Position numbers and translations under genes: made by a program
Shown: in pieces, positions 24,401-31,746 of the stretch
Position numbering within the stretch: position 1 is the first letter of the stretch
How the letters are laid out: each line of letters opens with the position of its first letter
NCBI RefSeq assembly: GCF_001612745.1
Contig: NZ_BDBA01000087.1
Coordinates: forward strand, 1-56,839
Length of the DNA: 56,839 nucleotides
Reading direction: 5' to 3'
From: Nocardia amamiensis NBRC 102102
GTDB lineage: Bacteria; Actinomycetota; Actinomycetes; Mycobacteriales; Mycobacteriaceae
The notes under the pieces: model-generated
The model's input: the letters and a program-made list of their open reading frames with translations, nothing else
The model's database searches: none
What the model was told of the DNA's origin: nothing

Positions 24401-26035
24401 ATGGCTACAGATCTAGCTCGCACAATCGCTATGCAAGCCCATGAGGCGGACGAGCGGTACAGGGCCGCCGCGTTCATGAAGCGCTCGATCAACAAGGTCT
24501 TCCCGACGCATTGGTCGTTCCTACTCGGCGAGATCGCGCTCTACAGCTTCATCATCCTGCTGCTATCCGGCGTGTATCTGACGTTGTTTTTCGACCCCTC
24601 CATGGCGGAGGTCGTCTACAACGGTTCGTACCAGCCACTACGCGGCGTCACCATGTCGCGGGCGTACGAGACGGCGCTGAACATCTCCTTCGAGGTGCGC
24701 GGCGGCCTGTTCGTCCGCCAAGTACACCACTGGGCGGCGCTGCTGTTCGCGGCCTCGATCATCGTGCATCTGTTCCGGATCTTCTTCACCGGCGCCTTCC
24801 GCAAGCCCCGCGAGGCGAACTGGGTGATGGGCTCGCTGCTGCTGATCCTGGCGATGTTCGAAGGCTTCTTCGGCTACTCACTGCCCGATGACCTGCTGTC
24901 GGGCACGGGTCTGCGGGCCGCGTTCTCCGGCATCACCATCTCGATCCCGATCATCGGTACCTGGATGCACTGGCTGATGTTCGGTGGTGACTTCCCCGGC
25001 GACATCATCATCCCGCGCCTGTACATCGCGCACGTGCTGCTGTTCCCCGGGATCATCCTGGCGCTGATCGCCGCCCACATCGCCCTGGTGTGGTACCAGA
25101 AGCACACCCAGTTCCCCGGCCCCGGCCGCACCGAGAACAACGTGGTCGGCGCCCGCATCGTGCCGGTGTTCGCCGCGGACCAGGGCGCGTTCTTCGCCTT
25201 CACCCTGGCCGTCGTCAGCATCATGGGCGGCGTCTTCCAGATCAACCCGATCTGGAACCTCGGCCCCTATAACCCCTCGCAGGTGTCGGCGGGCTCGCAG
25301 CCGGATTTCTACATGATGTGGACCGACGGCATGGCCCGGTTGATGCCGCCGTGGGAGATATACATCGGTAACTACACCGTGCCCGCGGTGTTCTGGGTCG
25401 CGGTGATCATGACCTTGGTGTTCGTCCTGCTGATCAGCTACCCGTGGATCGAGAAACGGCTGACCGGCGACCGGGCCCCGCACCACAACCTGCTGCAGCG
25501 CCCGCGTGACGTGCCGGTCCGCACCGCGATCGGCGCGATGACGATCGCGTTCTACGTGGTGCTGACGCTGTCCTGCGTGAACGACATCATCGCCTACAAG
25601 TTCGACATCTCGCTGAACGCGACGACTTGGGTGGGGCGGATCGGGCTTCTGCTCGCGCCGCCGTTGGCCTACTTCCTCGCCTACCGCATCTGCCTGGGCT
25701 TGCAGCGCAGCGACCGCGCGGTGCTGGAGCACGGCGTGGAAACCGGTGTGATCAAGCGCTTGCCGCACGGCGAGTACATCGAGATCCATCAACCGCTCGG
25801 CCCGGTGGACGAGCACGGTCACCCGATGCCGCTGGAGTACCAGGGCGCCCCGGTCCCGAAGAAGATGAGCAAGCTCGGCGCTGCGGGCAAGCCGGGAACC
25901 GGCAGCTTCCTGCGCGCGGATCCGCGCCAGGAGAGCGAGCGGCACTTCGCGACCGAACACGAAGAGGAACGCAAGCAGCTCGCCGTGCTGCGCAAGGTCC
26001 AAGAGCGGGCGAACGGAAACGGATCCGCCCATTGA
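24401..26035 (+). CDS. qcrB: cytochrome b subunit of the bc1/bcc complex, stand-alone copy
   Basis: 544 residues, full length for actinobacterial QcrB. It oxidises menaquinol in the membrane and normally works with QcrA (Rieske) and QcrC (cytochrome cc). The two haem pairs are readable: His109/His123 (QVHHWAALLFAASIIVHLF) and His211/His226 (IAHVLLFPGIILALIAAHIA), with the 14- and 15-residue spacings expected. The quinol-site block YMMWTDGMARLMPPWEIY and the actinobacterial C-terminal extension (VIKRLPHGEYIEIHQPLGPV) are intact. No qcrA, qcrC or ctaE lies nearby, so this is an extra orphan copy. ATG 24401 has a GGCGGGG site before it. Confidence 0.94.
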   Translation: MATDLARTIAMQAHEADERYRAAAFMKRSINKVFPTHWSFLLGEIALYSFIILLLSGVYLTLFFDPSMAEVVYNGSYQPLRGVTMSRAYETALNISFEVRGGLFVRQVHHWAALLFAASIIVHLFRIFFTGAFRKPREANWVMGSLLLILAMFEGFFGYSLPDDLLSGTGLRAAFSGITISIPIIGTWMHWLMFGGDFPGDIIIPRLYIAHVLLFPGIILALIAAHIALVWYQKHTQFPGPGRTENNVVGARIVPVFAADQGAFFAFTLAVVSIMGGVFQINPIWNLGPYNPSQVSAGSQPDFYMMWTDGMARLMPPWEIYIGNYTVPAVFWVAVIMTLVFVLLISYPWIEKRLTGDRAPHHNLLQRPRDVPVRTAIGAMTIAFYVVLTLSCVNDIIAYKFDISLNATTWVGRIGLLLAPPLAYFLAYRICLGLQRSDRAVLEHGVETGVIKRLPHGEYIEIHQPLGPVDEHGHPMPLEYQGAPVPKKMSKLGAAGKPGTGSFLRADPRQESERHFATEHEEERKQLAVLRKVQERANGNGSAH

Positions 26036-26076
26036 TGATCGGACGGCGCCGAAACTCGTCCACGGAAAACCGCGAA

Positions 26077-26110
26077 GGCCCCGAGTCCATGCGACCCGGG
26101 GCCCGCTTTG
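26077..26110 (+). terminator. probable terminator after qcrB
   Basis: GGCCCCG and CGGGGCC (7 bp) separated by 13 bases, followed by CGCTTT, starting 42 bp after the qcrB stop and 27 bp from the end of the DUF397 gene on the other strand. It may serve both. Confidence 0.6.
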
Positions 26111-26136
26111 CCTGGCTCAGGCTGCTCCAGTGCGGT

Positions 26137-26346
26137 TTATCCGCGCCGGAACTCCCCCGCCGAGAGCCCCACTAGGAACGCATCCCACTCGCTCGGCACG
26201 AAGGCCAAGACCGGGCCACATCCGTTGTCCTTGGTGTCACGAACCGCGACATCGCCGTCCCCGAGGAAAGCGACTTCTACGCAGTTTCCATCCGGGCCGC
26301 TGTATGTGCTCTTGCGCCACACAGCGCCCGCCCAATCAACTTCCAC
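26137..26346 (-). CDS. DUF397-domain protein
   Basis: 69 residues. GTG 26346 has AAAGGAG 8 bases upstream. The family core is complete: WRKSTYSGPDGNCVEVA, VAVRDTKDNG and PVLAFVPSEWDAFL. DUF397 proteins of actinomycetes usually sit directly after, or very near, a Scr1-type XRE regulator. No such gene is present here, so this is an orphan member. Confidence 0.9.
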   Translation of the reverse strand: MEVDWAGAVWRKSTYSGPDGNCVEVAFLGDGDVAVRDTKDNGCGPVLAFVPSEWDAFLVGLSAGEFRRG

Positions 26347-26771
26347 GGCACTAGCTCCTTTGCTGCGTCGAGAGCGAGATAGATTTCTCCTGACATTGTT
26401 CCAGCTAGCCTCGGCACTCGGCTGAAAGCCGAATCCCGAAGTGCACCCTTGGTAGAGCGCACTTTCCCGGTGCGTTGATATCGCACATGGAGTTCGAGAG
26501 GAAATTAACCTCGCGCGGGGCCTCTCCCCGCGGGCCAACACTAGCAGGTCCATCGAAAGTTTGCCCGCCTCTTGTCTATTCAATCATCGTAGCCACACAC
26601 GTTTGCGAAGGAAGAGAGTTGCGGGAACATTGCCAGGCACTGGCATTCATTCTTCGCACTGGCGTACCACAATCTTTTTGACGGATGTGATTGCTCTGTT
26701 ATCGGCCGACAATTCGGCGACCGCCGCGACCCGCGTCGACGGCGCCGCCGCAGCCGTGCATGATGGAACCT
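26347..26771. other. intergenic region upstream of the DUF309 gene
   Basis: About 425 bp between the divergent DUF397 and DUF309 genes. Part of it (26480-26710) has lower GC than its surroundings. Short open frames on both strands have no ribosome site and unconvincing composition. I see no gene, tRNA or clear repeat. Confidence 0.6.
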
Positions 26772-27254
26772 ATGGTCGAACGCGATCGCGACGACGCAGG
26801 TCGCGCCCGTAATGCTCGCCCGCGCGACCGCCTCGGGCGCCCGCTGCCGCCGGGCGGCACCGGAGTCGCCCGAATTCCGGATGATCTAGATCTGCCACCC
26901 CAGCAAACCTTGACCTTCGCCCAGCAACTGCTGGACGACGGACTGGCATTCAACGCACATGAGGTTTTAGAGGCCGCATGGAAGAACGGGCCGTTCGCCG
27001 AGCGGATGCTGTGGCAGGCGCTGGCGCAGTTCGCTGTCGGTCTGACACACATACAACGTGGAAATCCCAAAGGCGCGCGTACACTCCTCGCCCGCGCAGT
27101 GTCCCGATTGACCGCCTATACCCCGGAAAAAGATAGTGTTCCCTACGGTATCGATCGCGCCGGACTGGTCGCCCACGCAGAATCTCTGCTCGCCGCGCTG
27201 GAGGCCGGCGCAGAACTGTCGGAGGCCGACCTGAGGCCGCGTCTGCGCGGCTGA
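26772..27254 (+). CDS. DUF309-domain protein
   Basis: 160 residues from ATG 26772 (MVERDRDDAGRARNARPRD); ATG 26763 and 26760 are alternatives. The family motif FNAHEVLEAAWK with ERMLWQALAQFAVGLTHIQR and GNPKGARTLLARA is complete. The fold is a helical bundle of unknown function. The conserved His-Glu in AHEVLE hints at a metal or ligand site. It is 56 bp upstream of gluQ on the same strand and could be cotranscribed with it. Confidence 0.87.
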   Translation: MVERDRDDAGRARNARPRDRLGRPLPPGGTGVARIPDDLDLPPQQTLTFAQQLLDDGLAFNAHEVLEAAWKNGPFAERMLWQALAQFAVGLTHIQRGNPKGARTLLARAVSRLTAYTPEKDSVPYGIDRAGLVAHAESLLAALEAGAELSEADLRPRLRG

Positions 27255-27310
27255 TCGCCTCGCTCCTACCATGGCAGGAGTGCGCATGTCCTCGTTCACC
27301 AGCCGAGCCC

Positions 27311-28228
27311 GTGGCTGAGCCGGGCGCGGGCCGGTACGCGCCGAGCCCGTCCGGTGATCTGCACCTGGGCAACCTCCGCACGGCGCTGCTCGCCTGGGCG
27401 TTCGCCCGCTCCACCGGCCGCCGCTTCCTGCTCCGGATCGATGATCTGGATCGGGTGCGCCCCGGCGCCGAGCGGCGGCAACTGGAGGACCTCGCCGCGA
27501 TCGGCGTGGACTGGGATGGCCCCGTGGTACGCCAGTCCGAACGGCTGCCGCTCTACGAGGCGGCCATCGATCGACTCACCGCCACCGGACTCACCTACGA
27601 ATGCTATTGCACCCGAAGGGAAATCCAGAAGGCGGCGACAGCTCCGCACGGGCCGATGGGTGGCTATCCAGGCACCTGCCGCGCGCTGAGCGCGTCCGAG
27701 CGCACCCGCCTGCGCGCCGAGGGCCGCGCTGCCGCGCTGCGCCTGCGTGCGACGGCTACCGAGTTCGAGGTGAACGACGACCTGCACGGCCGCTACCGCG
27801 GCCCGGTCGACGACGTGGTGCTGCGCCGCGGCGACGGCGTTCCGGCCTACAACCTCGCGGTTGTGGTGGACGACGCGGCACAGGGCGTCGACCAGGTGGT
27901 ACGCGGCGACGATCTGCTGCCGTCGACACCGCGACAGGCATACCTCGCGACGCTGCTCGGTCTTCCGGTGCCGCGGTACGCCCACGTGCCGCTGGTGCTC
28001 AACCCAGACGGACGGCGGCTGGCGAAACGGGATGGCGCCGTGACGCTTACCGACCGGCGGCATCTCGGCAACACGCCCGAGGAAGTCGTCGCGGCACTCG
28101 CCGCTTCGCTCGGCTACACCGCGACCTCGTCCTCCGAGCTACTCTCGCATTTCGACCCGCTATCACTACCGCGCGAACCGTGGACACTCGACGTGAATGG
28201 GTTGTTGCAACGCAGCGGATGTCCGTAA
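27311..28228 (+). CDS. gluQ: glutamyl-Q tRNA(Asp) synthetase
   Basis: 305 residues, length and form of GluQRS: a truncated glutamyl-tRNA synthetase without the anticodon-binding domain. It activates glutamate and attaches it to the queuosine base of tRNA-Asp. RYAPSPSGDLHLGNLRTALL carries the HIGH signature (HLGN). The KMSKS counterpart is degenerate (LAKRDGA), as usual in the family. The zinc-site pattern CYCTRREI...YPGTC is present. The start is GTG 27311. The partner genes yhhQ and tgt follow within 3.5 kb. Confidence 0.93.
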   Translation: MAEPGAGRYAPSPSGDLHLGNLRTALLAWAFARSTGRRFLLRIDDLDRVRPGAERRQLEDLAAIGVDWDGPVVRQSERLPLYEAAIDRLTATGLTYECYCTRREIQKAATAPHGPMGGYPGTCRALSASERTRLRAEGRAAALRLRATATEFEVNDDLHGRYRGPVDDVVLRRGDGVPAYNLAVVVDDAAQGVDQVVRGDDLLPSTPRQAYLATLLGLPVPRYAHVPLVLNPDGRRLAKRDGAVTLTDRRHLGNTPEEVVAALAASLGYTATSSSELLSHFDPLSLPREPWTLDVNGLLQRSGCP

Positions 28229-28275
28229 CGTACGCACTGGTCCAACTACTGATCAATCGACGAGGACAAATAACT

Positions 28276-28980
28276 ATGACAAGCGGTGGGTACGACCCCA
28301 ACCAGTATCCGCAGGGCGGGCAGCCGTATGGGCAGCCGTACCCGCAGGGTGGCGACCAGTACGGTCAGCCCCAGTATGGACAGCAGCCGCAGTACGGTCA
28401 GCAGCAGCCGCCGCAGTACGGCCAGCAGCCCCAGTACGGCCAGCAGCAGCCGCCGCAGTACGGCCAGCAGCCCCAGTACGGCCAGCAGCAGCCGCAGTAC
28501 GGGCAGGAACCCTACGGCCAGTACCCGCAGCAGCCCGGTTTCAACAACTACGGCGGTCAGCCGGGTGACCTCGGCACCCGCATCGGTGCCCGCGTCATCG
28601 ACGCGATCATCCTGCTGATCCCCTACTTCATCCTGTACGCCCTGGTCAGCGACTCCTTCGGCCTGACCATCGGGCTCAGCCTGGTCTGGACCCTGGTGCA
28701 GCTCGGCTACTTCGTCGGCCTGGAGACCTCGCAGGGCGCCACGCTCGGCAAGAAGATCCTCGGCCTGAAGGTGGTCGCACCCGGCGGCACCGGCAATGTG
28801 GACGCGGTCACCTCGCTGAAGCGCAACCTGTTCATCGCGGCGAACATCATTCCGTGCGTCGGCGGCCTCGTGTCGCTGGGTCTGGTGATCTACATCATGA
28901 TCACCATCTCCCAGGACCCGAACAAGCAGGGCTGGCACGACAAGTTCGCCGGCGGCACCCAGGTCGTCAAGGCCGGATAA
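28276..28980 (+). CDS. RDD-family membrane protein with Gln/Tyr/Gly-rich repeat tail
   Basis: 234 residues. ATG 28276 has GAGGA 9 bases upstream. Residues 1-95 are low-complexity Gln/Pro/Tyr/Gly, including three near-identical 14-residue units (YGQQPQYGQQQPPQ). The RDD domain follows (DLGTRIGARVIDAIILLIPY, then LGYFVGLETSQGATLGKKILGLKVV) with three to four membrane helices, ending WHDKFAGGTQVV, the usual RDD end. The transport or structural role is not known. A very strong terminator follows. Confidence 0.9.
   Translation: MTSGGYDPNQYPQGGQPYGQPYPQGGDQYGQPQYGQQPQYGQQQPPQYGQQPQYGQQQPPQYGQQPQYGQQQPQYGQEPYGQYPQQPGFNNYGGQPGDLGTRIGARVIDAIILLIPYFILYALVSDSFGLTIGLSLVWTLVQLGYFVGLETSQGATLGKKILGLKVVAPGGTGNVDAVTSLKRNLFIAANIIPCVGGLVSLGLVIYIMITISQDPNKQGWHDKFAGGTQVVKAG
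28375..28500 (+). repeat. 42-bp in-frame tandem repeat, three copies
   Basis: Three consecutive 42-bp units encode YGQQPQYGQQQPPQ within the RDD protein. The second and third units are nearly identical at DNA level, and the last is shortened. This is typical of a variable-number repeat made by slippage or recombination while keeping frame. Confidence 0.8.
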
Positions 28981-28995
28981 GCCGTCCGAAATGCG

Positions 28996-29025
28996 CAGGG
29001 GCGCACCCATTCGGGTGCGCCCCTG
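28996..29025. terminator. strong bidirectional terminator
   Basis: A perfect 13-bp stem (CAGGGGCGCACCC / GGGTGCGCCCCTG) with a 4-base loop, followed by ATGCTTTT. It lies 15 bp beyond the RDD stop and 20 bp from the DUF4190 stop on the other strand, serving both convergent genes. Confidence 0.88.
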
Positions 29026-29045
29026 ATGCTTTTCCAGCCCGGCGA

Positions 29046-29561
29046 CTACGCGCTGGAAAACCCGACGACGATCACGACGACGAAATACAGCAAGCCCAGC
29101 ACGAACGCGCCGATACCGATCCAGATGCCCGCGAGCGCCATGCCGCGCCCCTCCTGGCCGGACTGCTTGATCTGATTCAGCGCGACCACGCCGAGGATGA
29201 CGCCGATGATCGAGCCGAGCCCACAGGTGACGAACCCGACCAGGGACGAGATCAGCGCGCCGATCGCGACGCCGTTGGTGCCCTGCACCGGAGCGCCGTA
29301 GGGCTGGTAAGGACTCTGGTAGCCGTAATTCGGCTGCGGATACGGCTGCGCGGGCTGCTGGTAGGACGGGTACTGCGGTTGTGGCGGCGGCGTCATCGGC
29401 TGTGACGGCGGCTGCACCGGGTACTGCGGCGCCGACGGATAACCCGAAGGCTGCTCGGCGTTCGGGTACTGCGGCAGCGAACTCTGTCCACCGGACTCCG
29501 GCGACACACCTTGGCCGCCGTACTGCTTCCACCACTCGTCGGAGTCCCCGGGATTCGTCAT
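29046..29561 (-). CDS. DUF4190-type membrane protein with Pro/Gln/Tyr-rich tail
   Basis: 171 residues from ATG 29561 (MTNPGDSDEWWKQYGG). An N-terminal low-complexity tail of about 95 residues (QPPSQPMTPPPQPQYPSYQ) is followed by the two-helix DUF4190 region: AIGALISSLVGFVTCGLGSI, GVILGVVALNQIKQSGQEGR, then GMALAGIWIGIGAFVLGLLY. The composition of the tail matches that of the adjacent RDD protein. Function unknown. Confidence 0.87.
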   Translation of the reverse strand: MTNPGDSDEWWKQYGGQGVSPESGGQSSLPQYPNAEQPSGYPSAPQYPVQPPSQPMTPPPQPQYPSYQQPAQPYPQPNYGYQSPYQPYGAPVQGTNGVAIGALISSLVGFVTCGLGSIIGVILGVVALNQIKQSGQEGRGMALAGIWIGIGAFVLGLLYFVVVIVVGFSSA

Positions 29562-29593
29562 TGCTACAGCGTATTCCACAACCTGGTTTGATG

Positions 29594-30370
29594 ATGCGGG
29601 TGAGTGAGTCGAATACCACTGAAGAACACGGGTCTGGGCGCCCCGCGTCGAACCATGCGGCATTTGCCCAGGTGGCGCGGGGATACTACACACCGATCGT
29701 GGCCCTGTTCACCGCGACGCTGATCATTTCCAACATCTGTGCCACCAAGGGGGTGGAGTTCCTCGGCGATCACTCGGTGTCGCTGGGTCCGCTGCAAATC
29801 CTGCCCATCGCCACCGACGGAGCCTTCTTCCTGTTCCCGCTGGCCTACATCCTCGGCGACGTGCTGAGCGAGGTGTACGGCTTCCGCGCCACGCGGCGTG
29901 CCATCTACTACGGCTTCGCCGCCCTACTGCTGACGGTCGTCTGCTTCGCCATCGCGATCCGGCTGCCCGCCGCAGGCTTCTATGAGAACCAGGAGGCGTT
30001 CCGTACGGTTCTCGGGACGACGCCCCGGCTCGTCATCGCAGGCTTGGCCGGATACTTCGTCGGACAGCTACTGAATTCCGCGACCCTGGTGCTGATCAAG
30101 GAGCGGACCAAGGAGAAGTATCTGTGGGCCAGGCTGATCGGATCGACCATCGTCGGCGAGTTCGCGGACACACTGATCTTCTGTTCGATCGCCGCGGGCG
30201 CCATCGGCATCGACACCTGGCAGCAGTTCGTGAACTACGTGATCGTCGGCTTCCTCTGGAAGACCATGGTCGAAGTACTGGTGCTTCCGATCACCTATCG
30301 CGTGATCGCATTCCTGAAGAAGCACGAACCTACTTACGCCCCAATGGAAATCACCCCACTGCAAGCCTGA
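29594..30370 (+). CDS. yhhQ: queuosine-precursor transporter, YhhQ family
   Basis: 258 residues from ATG 29594; ATG 29591 is possible. An integral membrane protein with about six helices. The family blocks are VALFTATLIISNICATKGVE, FPLAYILGDVLSEVYGFRATR, FVGQLLNSATLVLIKERTKE and WARLIGSTIVGEFADTLIF, all typical of YhhQ/Vut_1 (Pfam Vut_1), where characterised members import preQ0/preQ1 or queuine. It converges with tgt and is 1.4 kb from gluQ. No queuosine-biosynthesis gene (queC/D/E/F, queA, queG) is visible, so the role is salvage. Confidence 0.92.
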   Translation: MRVSESNTTEEHGSGRPASNHAAFAQVARGYYTPIVALFTATLIISNICATKGVEFLGDHSVSLGPLQILPIATDGAFFLFPLAYILGDVLSEVYGFRATRRAIYYGFAALLLTVVCFAIAIRLPAAGFYENQEAFRTVLGTTPRLVIAGLAGYFVGQLLNSATLVLIKERTKEKYLWARLIGSTIVGEFADTLIFCSIAAGAIGIDTWQQFVNYVIVGFLWKTMVEVLVLPITYRVIAFLKKHEPTYAPMEITPLQA

Positions 30371-30452
30371 GCTGTGTTTTGTGGCTCGTGTCCGAGCGAC
30401 CGCCGCTTGCGACTTCGTCGCTTGCGCGGCGGCCACTCGGACGCGAGTCGGA

Positions 30453-31691
30453 TCAACCACCATTCCGCCGCCAGCGGCCCAATACTTCCGCTTTGTGCTC
30501 GTCGAAGTAGCCGCCCTCGATGCTCTGCCGGATGCGGTCGACCAAGCGCACTGTGAACCGTTCGTTGTGGATCGTGCACAGCGTGGCAGCGAGCATCTCC
30601 TTGGCCTTGAACAGGTGGTGGATGTAGGCGCGGGTGTAGTTGGCGCAGGTGTAGCAGTCGCAGGACTCGTCGATCGGAGTGAAGTCACGCCGGAAGCGGC
30701 TGGTGTTGATGTTGAACCGGCCGGTGTCGACATAGATCGCCGCGTTGCGAGCGACCCGGGACGGGTTGACGCAGTCAAAGGTATCCGCGCCGTTCTCGAT
30801 GGCGGTGAAGACGTCCTCCGGCTCGCTGATGCCGAGCATGTGCCGGGGCTTGTCCTCGGGCAGCTCGTCACAGCACCAGCCGACGATGGCGCCCAGATTG
30901 TGCTTCTCCAGCGCGCCGCCGATGCCGTAGCCGTCGAAACCCGTTCCCGCGTTGCCCCGGATCGATTCGAGGCCGCGACAGGCCTTGCGGCGCAAGTCCT
31001 CGTATTGCGCGCCCTGGATGACGGCGAACAGCGCCTGATATGGGCGGTGCGCGCGTGCGGCGGTCAGCCGCTCGTGTTCATCGATGCAGCGCTGCGCCCA
31101 CTCGTGCGTGCGCTGCACCGACTGCTCCTGGTAGGCACGGGTGTTGAGCAGCGTGGTGAGCTCGTCGAAGGCGAACATGATGTCGGCGCCCAGCTGGTGC
31201 TGAATGCCCATGGACACCTCGGGGGTGAAGCGGTGCTCGGAACCGTCCAGGTGCGAGCGGAAGGTGACACCGTCGTCGTCCACGGTGGCCAGCCGTTCCT
31301 TGCCGGGTGCGATCACGTCGTCGCTGCGCACGTCGACGGCCTCCATCGCGAGCACCTTCTTGAACCCGACGCCCAGCGACATCACCTGGAAACCGCCGCT
31401 GTCGGTGAAGGTCGGCCCCGGCCAGTTCATGAACGCGCCGAGCCCACCCGCTTCGTCCACGATGTCGGCGCCCGGTTGCAGGTAGAGGTGATAGGCGTTG
31501 GCCAGCAACGCCTGGGCCCCCAGGTCGCGCATGGTCTCCGGCAGCACCGCCTTGACCGTCGCCTTGGTACCCACCGGGATGAACGCGGGCGTGGCGATCG
31601 AGCCGTGCGGCGTACCGATCACACCGGACCGGCCGTGCCGCCCGTCCAGACGCGTACCAACGGTGAAGGAGAACGATTCGGGACCGGACAC
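30453..31691 (-). CDS. tgt: tRNA-guanine transglycosylase, divergent base pocket
   Basis: 412 residues from GTG 31691, with GAGGA 7 bases upstream. It swaps the guanine at position 34 of GUN tRNAs for a 7-deazaguanine. The catalytic machinery is intact: Asp97 in TDSGGFQ, the nucleophile Asp306 in TFDCVNPSR, and zinc ligands Cys344, Cys346, Cys349 and His375. The base-recognition residues are not classical: FDELT (Leu178) replaces FDECT, and GIGGALEKH (256-264) replaces the GGLAVGE loop. About 25 extra residues lie after SGGFQ (near 107-140), as in actinobacterial relatives. It follows the ABC exporter by 55 bp on the same strand. Confidence 0.93.
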   Translation of the reverse strand: MSGPESFSFTVGTRLDGRHGRSGVIGTPHGSIATPAFIPVGTKATVKAVLPETMRDLGAQALLANAYHLYLQPGADIVDEAGGLGAFMNWPGPTFTDSGGFQVMSLGVGFKKVLAMEAVDVRSDDVIAPGKERLATVDDDGVTFRSHLDGSEHRFTPEVSMGIQHQLGADIMFAFDELTTLLNTRAYQEQSVQRTHEWAQRCIDEHERLTAARAHRPYQALFAVIQGAQYEDLRRKACRGLESIRGNAGTGFDGYGIGGALEKHNLGAIVGWCCDELPEDKPRHMLGISEPEDVFTAIENGADTFDCVNPSRVARNAAIYVDTGRFNINTSRFRRDFTPIDESCDCYTCANYTRAYIHHLFKAKEMLAATLCTIHNERFTVRLVDRIRQSIEGGYFDEHKAEVLGRWRRNGG

Positions 31692-31746
31692 CCCGCTATC
31701 CTCGCAGTTCCCCGGACACCGCCCACACCAGGCCACCAGCAGCAAA

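Noticed and set aside
26277..26680. Candidate XRE partner for DUF397 on the minus strand
   Set aside because: Translations in all frames show no helix-turn-helix pattern.
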